From: Parasponia andersonii
Lineage: Eukaryota > Streptophyta > Magnoliopsida > Rosales > Cannabaceae
Length of the DNA stretch: 64,000 bases
Reading direction: 5' to 3'
Assembly (NCBI GenBank): GCA_002914805.1
Contig: JXTB01000034.1
Coordinates: forward strand, 114,967 to 178,966
Shown one piece after another: positions 55,762-64,000 of the stretch (the first letter of the stretch is position 1; each line of letters starts with the position of its first letter). A program made the position numbers and the translations under genes. Under the pieces are notes generated by a model that had not been told where the DNA came from, made no database searches, and was given only the letters and a program-made list of their open reading frames with translations.

Positions 55762-58687
55762 CTGAAAAGTTGTCGAAATGGTTGTTGAAACACATTTCGT
55801 CTAATCTTTGAGCTAATAGATCATTCAAGAAAGAAAAAATGAGACATACTGAGAGAAGAATGAGATCAATACATAGTGCGACCTCAATATATTAGTAATT
55901 TCTATTAGTTATTATTTTGATTTTATTGATACCATAACTGTTGCAAGGTAGCTCTATTGCAACTTTTTTTTTTCTCCCTCACCCTCTTTTAATTAATTAT
56001 TTATTTACAAAAATATCTTCTTATGAATTAATATGAATATCTTCATATAGCATTAAACAATTAAAATCATTTTCTCTTAACAAACTCCCCGATCAATTAT
56101 AAATAATTATATGACACTTTGTTCCATTTTTTTTTAAAAAAAATCAAGATTTAATGTTTTTCTTTTTAGTTTTTGGTGAACCAACTGTTAACATTTTATT
56201 TGCGTTTTTCATTTTGTTTTTAGGGGAACCAATTTTTCTGAAACTCTTTCTTATAAATTTTTTTTTTTTAAAATTTTTTTAGGTATTTGGAAACCAATTG
56301 TGCTTTTTTTTTTTTCTTATAAGTTTTTCTTTTCTTTTTTGTTGAGGAACTAACTGTATTTTTTTTCTTTTTTTTTGGTGGCTTAAGAACCAATAATTTA
56401 TGTAGTTGTAAGGCAAAAAAAAAATATCACTGGTTTTTTCAGTTTATACTGTTGTTGTAATTTCTAAAAGGAGAAAAATAATCTAAAATATTAGGGATAA
56501 AAAATAAATATTTAGAGAAATATTTAAGAAGGGGTATTTTTATACATAAAACAAATTTATAAAGTATGTGAAAAGAAATTTTAAAATATTAGAGGTGTGT
56601 ATTTAGAAAATGGATGGAGAGAGAAAAATAGGAGTGACAATAGAACCATTAGGAATGCTTTATTTATTTATTTTTGAAAAAGACTGAATTGGACATCTCA
56701 ATAGCATTATTTTTGTGGGAACATCTCATTCTAGTCTCATAAGACAAATCTTCCATCAATTTCAAATTTTTCGCCTGAGCGATCTCATTTTACTGTCAAC
56801 TCATTGTTTAGAGCAATCTCATTTTCATAGACTATCATATGTTCTTCCGTTAATTTCAAATTCTATTCTAGAATTTTGCTCTTTTCAACTTTCCAATTCC
56901 ACCCAAACTGAAACCCAATTTATTTAACCAACTCCTCAAAAATCGTTTTTCTAAATCTCCCAATACCCCATTTATTATATATATAGATATTATTCAAATT
57001 AAATTTATATATCTAGGGCTCTATTGTAAATTTATCCATTTGAACTTTTATGTTTATGATTTTATAGTTGTTTTGTGCTATTATTTCTTAAATAGTCTTA
57101 CATTGAAATTGGTTCATTCTTTAAAAGGAAAAAAATCGAAACAAAAAATAAGTAAAATATTTGTTTTATGTTTTATTTATTCTTCCAATTTAAAATGAAA
57201 AAACAAACCAACTATTTTTTCCTATATAAAGAATTCAATTTTTAGTTAAAACTGATAACAGATTATCGGTCGATTTTTCAACTATTTTTATTTGATAGGT
57301 CAATTTTCGATTTGAGAGGGCTAGAGGGGAAAAACAACAAAAATCTAACTTATCGATTTGGTAGTTCCAAAGAGACTAACCAGGCAACCAAACTAACTAG
57401 TGTTCACCCCTAGGTGAGGATTAGATGCAAAGTTTCCTTATCATATCTGTGAAAGTTCATGATCCGAATTCTATTTGTCCTATCTCGAAAGCTTCGCGGT
57501 GCAACATATGTGGTTTTTTTTTAATAATTAGAAGAAAATTTGAAATCTGTAGTGGAAATGGAGGGATTAGACCAATAAGCATATATATTTTTTAGGTGGC
57601 ATTCTGTACACATATGTGGCATTTCGTATAACTTTTGTTTGTACACATATGTATTTTAGAGTTTTGGGATTCTATATATTTTGATTTGGCCGTATAAAAT
57701 TCTACCTTTTATATCTTATTTTTGACATAGTAAAATTTCCTCCTTTGCCAATGATTTTTCCCGATTAAGGTTTTCTACTTAAATTTGTGTGTTCTGATTT
57801 TTCATTCTTTTGTCGATTATCGTTTGTTAATTCTTAATAATATCAATTCACATTCTAGTAAGATTTAATAAAAGCTCTCTAAAAACACTCTAACCTCTAT
57901 TCTTTTTCTTTCTCAAAAAATCATTATTTTTGCTCTCACAATAGGCCGGAGGGTGAGTGCTTTGGTCTTCCTCTCCGGTCCCCCTTCCTCTTTTATTTAT
58001 CCTCTCTTTGGGGATGATGGATTTTTTCTTCCCTTTTGTTTTAATTTTCTAATAAGTATAGTTTTAGATCTAGTTATAGTATTACGTTTGTGTAGATTTT
58101 TGTACCACATGAACTTTGATCTATGTTAGTTTTAAATTTTATTTACCAGTTCTTGAATTTGAGAATATTTTCCTTGAGTTAGATCTGTAATACGGATAAG
58201 TTGGTTTTCTTTTCAGCGGGTGCAAATCTCATTTAGTATTATAATTATAGTCTCTACCCTTTAAGAATGCGGTCCAATAGTAGGTGAATGCAATTATTTG
58301 CTAGTGATTCTTGTTATCTGTTCCTCTTAAAGAATTTGGTAGTCTACAATTCTTGCTATTGTTGTATTTGTGATATACTTTTTATCTCTTTTTTTGATAA
58401 GTTTGAAATATTGAAATTATAATCCTCTGTGCTTGATAATTAATAGTCGCCCCTGAATTATATCTATAGTACCACTTTACCCTCCTGAATTTCCATTTTA
58501 CTTAATAATAATCTTTGAGTTATGTAATTGTTACAAAATTGATCTTTTTGTCACAAACAGTTAAATATTTAACAGAAATAAGTCATTATAGAGCACAAAA
58601 TTTGATAACAGTCGTCAAGAATGAGATTCTGAATTTTTAACTTGTACAGTAGCTCAGCAAGACTTATGTAATTACTAAAATAATGAC
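55762..58687. other. AT/T-rich intergenic DNA
   Basis: No gene recognised. 55950-56400 is very rich in poly-T tracts. 57890-58250 is somewhat GC-richer (GGCCGGAGGGTGAGTGC, then TCTCCGGTCCCCCTTCC) and looks like a leader of a gene or non-LTR element, but no coding frame follows before copy D begins. Confidence 0.45.
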
Positions 58688-59395
58688 TGTTGTACGATCT
58701 AAAATCCTATGTCAGGTCGCATGAGTAAGATTAAGTGTGACCTCATCCGAAAGGGATGCATGCGACCTCCACCGCATAAGTTATGTGCGGCCTCCATCGC
58801 AGGAGTTATGTGTGACCTCCTCCGAATAGGTTACGTGCGACTATCACCGCAGAGGTTATGAGTGACCCGAAAGAAAAGGAAACTAGTCTCTGCTTCGTCA
58901 AACGGGTAACCTACAAGGAAAGGGAAACAAAAGTCTCTCTTTCATGATCAACCAGTTACCCAATTTAAGTGGTTACCCAATTATGTTACTCAAATTATAT
59001 TACCCGATTGTATAGCTACCTATTTTCACAATTAGAAACATTGAGTTACCCTCATCTATATAAAGGGAGCTCAATATTTCGGTGAGGGATTCGGACTCTT
59101 CGGACTATCCTTGTACTCTTCGGACTATCCTTGGACTTTTTGAATTGTGGAGAACATAGAGAGATAGAATATTCCAAAGACTGTTTTCTTCTTCTTTCCA
59201 GACAAGACATTGTAATTTTGAGTGCTTGTAATTCTCTAGAAAATAGTAAAAAATAGTGGAAGTAAGCTCATCTTTTTCGGGACTAAACCACTATAAAATC
59301 CTTTCTCTTTATTTGCTTTGATTAATAACCCAATTTAGACAAGCCACATCTCCTAATTTTTTCTAAATTTATTGTTGACAAAAACTCCATCAACA
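58688..59395 (+). repeat. 5' LTR of copy D
   Basis: 708 bp, TGTTGTACGATC at the start and CCATCAACA at the end, two bases before the primer-binding-like site. U3 repeats at about 58712-58870 (GCGACCTCCACCGCATAAG-like units). A TATA-like CTATATAAAGGG lies near 59056. A short TTCGGACT duplication lies at 59089-59130. Confidence 0.92.
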
Positions 59396-59397
59396 AT

Positions 59398-59415
59398 TGG
59401 CGCTAGAAGGAGGGC
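59398..59415 (+). promoter_or_regulatory. Primer-binding-like site of copy D
   Basis: TGGCGCTAGAAGGAGGGC directly after the LTR. The TGGCGC.AGAAGG form is usual in plant Gypsy elements. The same motif sits inside the 5' LTR of copies A, B and C. Confidence 0.75.
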
Positions 59416-59457
59416 TATTCCGGCTAAAACAGTTTGTCAAATTTCACTTTTTCAATA

Positions 59458-61396
59458 ATGGCAAACACCAGAAACACTACCAGAGTCACCGGAACTAGCC
59501 AAAACCAACCCCCAAAGCACTGCTGCTACACAGGCAGACCCCGCTCAGGATCAACCTACTATGACCGCAACAGAAAACCTTTCCCAAAGATAGGATCGCA
59601 TAGAGGAGGCACTAGTGAATCTTCAGCAAGTCACTAACCAGATCAATGACACCCTACGACGACTTGCTGAAGGGCAGATGGTGACCCCACCATAGCACGA
59701 ACGTCCCAAAGAACGTCCTGCTCAACTACCTGAGAAAGAAATATAGATCCTAGAGATAAGAAGACGTGACCAGCCAAGAACCCAGCAAGAGCGTCATGAA
59801 GATCGCGTCTCCAAAGGAAAAGGCAAAGTCGCAAACTTGCCTCCAAAATCTGGTACGGAGAGTTCAAGTACTAACCGTAATCGTGGACAACCTTCTCGTA
59901 AATCCACTGATAATCAAGATCGCTTGAGCAGCGAACAAAAAAGACTATCGAGAAGCGTCTTCGAAAGGATCAGCAGAGAGTCGAGACAAGATCCTGCAGA
60001 CTTAAGACAATACTTGGAGCGACGACGTAGTCATGATCGATCCATATCGCATCATAATAACCAAAGCCGGTCTCGTCGCACTATTTCGCTGGATTCCTCT
60101 CATAGATCACAGAAGACTCTACCTGACCAACCTGCTATGCATCAAGATAACGATCAAAGGCTGCTCTTGCCACCAGCAAGAGATAATGCTTTCCCTCCGA
60201 ATGTCGATGTTCACAATTTAAGGATCGCATTAGGCGCACTTACTAGTTGGGATGATGAGCTCGCTGATGAGTATCGTCAATCACCATTCAACGAGGAAGT
60301 TCGAGCTGCAGCTCTACCTACTAGATTCAGACTTCCTACCATTAACACTTTTGATGGGAAAACTGATCCACAGGACCATATGGATCACTTCAGTGACTTG
60401 ATGGAACTCCATCGTGTCAATAATCATGCACATTGCAAATGTTTTGTTGTAACTCTCTCGTGAGTAGCAAAGAAGTGGTTCCGAGGAATCAAATCCGGCT
60501 CGATCTCGTCCTGGCAACAACTTCAGACGGCGTCCTTGAGACAGTTTCAAGCTGCCAAGAATTTCACTGTTCCACTTGTTAGCTTATCTACAATCCAGCA
60601 AGGTCCAGAGGAGACTCTACGATCTTATCTCAATCGATTCACCTCAGAGTTAGCAAACGTCAACAACCCACCTGAGGGAGGAGTTCTAACTCTCATGATG
60701 GCTGGGGTGCGACCAGAAACTAAACTCTGGGAGGAATTGCTTGAGCGAGAATGTAGAACTCTAGAAGACTTCTACCGAAGGGTTGGTCGTCATCTGAGAG
60801 TAGAATCTTCGTACAAGAATCTTCAAAAGACGAAGAAAGAAGGAAGGAAAGATGCGACTAAAGACGCGGTCATTACCAACAATAACGGTAATAAGAAAAA
60901 CAAAAAGAATAATGAACAGCCGACGGAGAATCAACCTAGACCCAAAAAGCAGGAGATTTCAAGTGCTCCCATGCAGTTCAACAATCACACTGAGTTAAAT
61001 GCGGCCATAGATCATATCTATGCGGTCACAAACCAAAAGGAGCGATACCATCAACCAGAACCGATGAAGCGGGATAGGGTAAAGCGCGACCCCAACAAGT
61101 TCTGCCGGTATCACAATGATATTGGGCATGATACCAATGATTGCTTTGCCTTGAAGGATGAAATTGAAAGGCTGATTAAAGAAGGGCGACTGTGGCAGTA
61201 CACCACGCAGAACAACGAAAGGCGAGAAGAGAACCAACAGCGACCTCCAGAAATTCAGCGCGAAGTCCGAACTATATTCGGAGGACCGTATGTTGGTAGA
61301 GATTCGAAAAGGGCTCAAGACAGGTATGCACGAGAAACCCGACAACAGCCATTAACTAACGTCATACATCTCGAGCAGCGACCACGCAAGCTTTAA
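59458..61396 (+). mobile_element. gag region of copy D
   Basis: Begins MANTRNTTRVTGTS. The middle is Arg/Ser-rich (a RSISHHNNQSRSRRT segment). The gag core shows [20 protein letters not shown] and later [18 protein letters not shown] with GPEETLRSYLNRF. The C-terminal part carries KFCRYHNDIGHDTNDCFALK, a Cys/His module, followed by a Gln/Arg-rich tail. It is broken in this copy. Confidence 0.88.
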
Positions 61397-61436
61397 CTAG
61401 TACCAGACATGGACATTACCTTCACAGAATAGGACA

Positions 61437-61880
61437 CAAGGGAAGTCCATTATCCACATAATGATGCATTGGTCATAAAAATTAACTATGGAAGCACACA
61501 GTTGTGGTGAGTATTAGTTGATAATGGGAGTGCTGTGGACATCCTGTACTTCGACGCCTTTAAGAAGATGGGGTTGAATGAGAGCGACTTGAAGCCTACT
61601 ATCACTCTACTCTATGGTTTCACTGGTGACAGCCTGATGCCTATGGGCATGATTGAATTGATGGTCAGCGTTGGAACCTATCCTAGGGTTTCAACGATAA
61701 TGACCTAGCTTTTGGTGGTAGATTGCCCCTCTGCTTTCAATGCTGTGTTGGGAAGACTGACACTGAGGGAACTTCGAGCCGTCACTTCGATCTTCCATCT
61801 CACTATGAAGTTCCCAACCCAACACGGGGTAGGCGAGTTGCGAGGAAACCAATATGATGCGAGGACTTGTTATAACAACT
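61437..61880 (+). mobile_element. Aspartic protease region of copy D
   Basis: VHYPHNDALVIKIN-like start, VDNGSAVDILYFDAFKKMGL with the active-site block, and [15 protein letters not shown] near the end. Broken. Confidence 0.8.
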
Positions 61881-61940
61881 CGCTGAAACTCGCAGCAAAG
61901 GATGCGACGTCCCGCACAATGATGGTCCACCTGCCAGAAG

Positions 61941-62151
61941 AAGCGTCAGTCGAGGAAGCAGGCAAAGCGTCAGCCGAGGCAGCGGGTGAAGTGTCAGTCG
62001 AGGCAGCGGGCAAAGCGTCAGTCGAGGCAGTGGGTAAAGCGTCAGTCGAAGTAGCAGGCAAAGCGTCAGTCGAAGCTCCAGTCGAGTCGTCAGACAAAGC
62101 GTCAGTCGAGTCGTCAGATAAAGCGTCAGTCGAACCGTCAATGAAAGCGTT
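61941..62151 (+). repeat. Coding minisatellite in copy D, 24-bp unit, about nine copies
   Basis: Units of the form GCGTCAGTCGAGGCAGCGGG plus CAAA, encoding KASVEAAG and, at the 3' end, KASVESSD. Best-ordered of the four arrays. Located between the protease and reverse transcriptase. Confidence 0.93.
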
Positions 62152-62339
62152 AATCGAAACGACTAGCGAAGACTTCGATCCTAGAGAAATAGATGAAGAG
62201 GTCAAAACTGGACCCATTGAAGATCTAGAGGACTTATTATTCGACATGTCTTCCAAGACTTTAAAGATTGGAACGGAGGTTCAAGGACCTGTGCGAGCTT
62301 CATTGGTCGCTTTTCTGAAATCTAACTTGGATGTCTTCG

Positions 62340-64000
62340 CATGGCGACATTCAGACATAGTAGGGATTGATTTGAGGATCATATGCCACCGTCTTAACAT
62401 AGATCCGACAAAGAAGCCTGTACGGCAGAAAAGAAGGACTATGAATTCAGAACGCTACGTCGCGTTAAAAGAAGAGGTGGAGAAGCTACTCAAAATTAGG
62501 TTCATAAGAGAGTCTTTTTATCCTGACTGGCTTGCAAACCCAGTTTTGGTGAAGAAACCCAATGGGAAGTGGAGAACATGCATCAATTTCATCGATCTCA
62601 ACAAAGCATGCCGAAGGACAGCTTCCCACTTCCGAGAATCGACCAGCTTGTAGATGCGACATCAGGGCATGAACTTTTAAGTTTCATAGACGCGTATTCT
62701 GGATATAATCAAATCCCCATGTATGAGCTAGATGAGGAGCATATTTCGTTCATCACTGATCGAGGATTATATTGTTATAAAACCATGCCCTTCGGATTTA
62801 TCAATGCAGGAGCGACCTACCAGTATCTTGTCAATATGATGTTTGCAAAACAAATTGGCAAGACAATGGAGGTATACATCGACGACATGCTGGTGAAGTC
62901 GGAGAAGGCTAAAGATCACATCAAGCACCTTGATGAGATGTTCAAAATTCTCCGGAAATACCAAATGAAGCTGAATCCCCAGAAGTGTGCGTTCGGGGTA
63001 GGATATGGAAAATTTCTGGGTTTTATGGTCAATTAGTGAGGAATCGAAGCAAATCCTCAGAAGATACAAGCGTTGATTGATATGCAATCTCCTCATAAAC
63101 TCAAGGATGTGCAAAGCCTAGCTGGAAGAGTAGCTGCACTGAGTCGGTTTGTATCCAGATTAACCAATAAATGCCAACCTTTCTTTGAAGTATTGAAAGG
63201 ATCAAAGAGGTTCGAGTGGACGAAAGAATGCGAGCAGGCATTCCAAGAGTTGAAAAAGCACTTAGATTCTCCTCCACTCTTGTCGAAGCCAAACCCAGGA
63301 GAAGAATTATGCTTATATCTCACTGTTTCCAAGTATGCGACGAGTGCTGCATTAATTCGCGAGGAGAGAAATATTTAGCGACCTGTCTATTATGTAAGTA
63401 AAAGATTACTTGATGCCGAAATCTGATATCTAAAGATGGAGAAATTGGTGCTAGCACTCGTCATCGCATCAAGAAAGCTTCGACTTACTTCCATGCTCAC
63501 TCCATCAGGGTTTTCATGAATTTTCTGTTGAAACAGGTTTTACAGAAACCTGAGGCATCAGGATGGCTGCTTAAGTGGGCTATTGAATTGAGTCAATTTG
63601 ACATCAATTTTCAACCTCGCACTGCCATAAAGGGTCAGGCCCTCGCAGATTTTATTGCAGAATTTACATACGATATCGATCTTCCCACGGGAGTATTCGA
63701 AAAACCCACTTCAGATACATCAAGGTTGTGGAAACTTTATGTTGATGGGTCATCGAATGAAAATGGAGCAGATGCGGGCCTAGTTTTAATCAGTCCTGAA
63801 GGGCACAACATTCATTGTGCGCTTTGCTTCAAATTCCCAGCGTCGAATAATGAGGCTGAGTATGAAGCGCTGATAGCTGGGCTAAAGCTCGCACAGGAAA
63901 TGAAGGTCGAGATAATTGAAGTGTACAGTGACTCCCAGCTGGTCGTTTGTCAGGTTAAGAGCGATTATCAAGCGAGAGGAGAGAGACTGATAGCCTATTT
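62340..64000 (+). mobile_element. Reverse transcriptase and RNase H regions of copy D
   Basis: [18 protein letters not shown], then [20 protein letters not shown], the catalytic [18 protein letters not shown] box, FLGFMVN, a SLAGRVAALSRFVSRLTNK connection, the RNase H ELCLYLTVSKYATSAALIRE block, and from about 63730 the second RNase H ([43 protein letters not shown]) cut by the edge. Broken. Confidence 0.88.

Larger units (their letters stand above)
58688..64000 (+). mobile_element. Ty3/Gypsy Tat-clade LTR retrotransposon, copy D (5' part, cut by window edge)
   Basis: Plus-strand copy of the same family. 5' LTR 58688-59395, primer-binding-like TGGCGCTAGAAGG at 59398, gag 59458 to about 61396, protease about 61437-61880, coding minisatellite 61941-62151, reverse transcriptase about 62340-63040, RNase H about 63180-63700, second RNase H from about 63730 to the edge. 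The best-preserved gag of the four copies (long open frames at 59837-60463 and 60536-61396), but broken, with several breaks in gag-pol. Integrase, antisense gene and 3' LTR lie beyond the window. Confidence 0.94.

Noticed and set aside
57890-58250. GC-richer segment with CCGG-containing blocks, considered as the 5' end of a LINE or a gene leader
   Set aside because: No open frame, domain or splice signal follows before copy D starts at 58688.
61803-62256. Leu/Thr- and Ala/Ser-rich repeat proteins on the minus strand of copy D
   Set aside because: Antisense shadows of the 24-bp coding minisatellite; the sense frame lies in the protease-RT linker.

Overview
This is AT-rich nuclear DNA from a flowering plant, most likely a eudicot. 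The evidence is intron-containing plant genes (a FRIGIDA-like gene and an aldehyde dehydrogenase gene of the REF1/ALDH2C4 type), plant Ty3/Gypsy retrotransposons of the Tat clade, MULE-, hAT- and MITE-type DNA transposons, and long TA microsatellites. I cannot name the species. A run of N (28516-28891) marks an assembly gap. I found no rRNA, tRNA or CRISPR array.

Layout. 1-3474: 5' half of a Tat-clade LTR element (copy A, minus strand) running off the left edge. 3475-5560 and 16337-17613: two halves of a decayed DUF1985-type gene (minus strand), a family usual in Ulp1-carrying Mutator-like elements, split by copy B. 5561-16336: copy B, a near-full-length Tat element (minus) that carries an extra gene on its opposite strand (6632-8782). 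18713-21380: an intact three-exon FRIGIDA-like gene encoding 537 residues. 21381-40057: a gene-poor stretch built from small repeats. It holds TA-microsatellite-associated MITEs, a MULE-type MITE family with long terminal inverted repeats and a 10-bp target duplication, a hAT transposase remnant, an unassigned ~0.9-1.4 kb repeat family present twice, a ~1.3 kb tandem duplication and several short local duplications.

40162-51539: a complete nine-exon aldehyde dehydrogenase gene (499 residues, all catalytic residues visible). Its second intron has grown to 8.7 kb because a reduced Tat element (copy C, 41893-47765, perfect CCTAA target duplication) sits in it in antisense orientation. 52685-53499: a GC-rich solo LTR of a different family with a perfect ATAAG target duplication. 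53545-58687: AT/T-rich intergenic DNA with an ~88-bp tandem duplication and a third MULE-MITE copy. 58688-64000: a fourth Tat element (copy D, plus strand), running off the right edge.

The two intact host genes are unrelated to each other. FRIGIDA-like proteins are nuclear scaffold proteins linked to flowering-time control in Arabidopsis; ALDH2C4 is a cytosolic enzyme making ferulic and sinapic acids. The rest is a record of repeated insertion. The most unusual points are the antisense gene in copy B, the coding minisatellite between protease and reverse transcriptase that varies in length among the four Tat copies, the tandem repeats in the LTR U3, the three MITEs sitting in TA microsatellites, and the large intronic insertion that the dehydrogenase gene has apparently tolerated.
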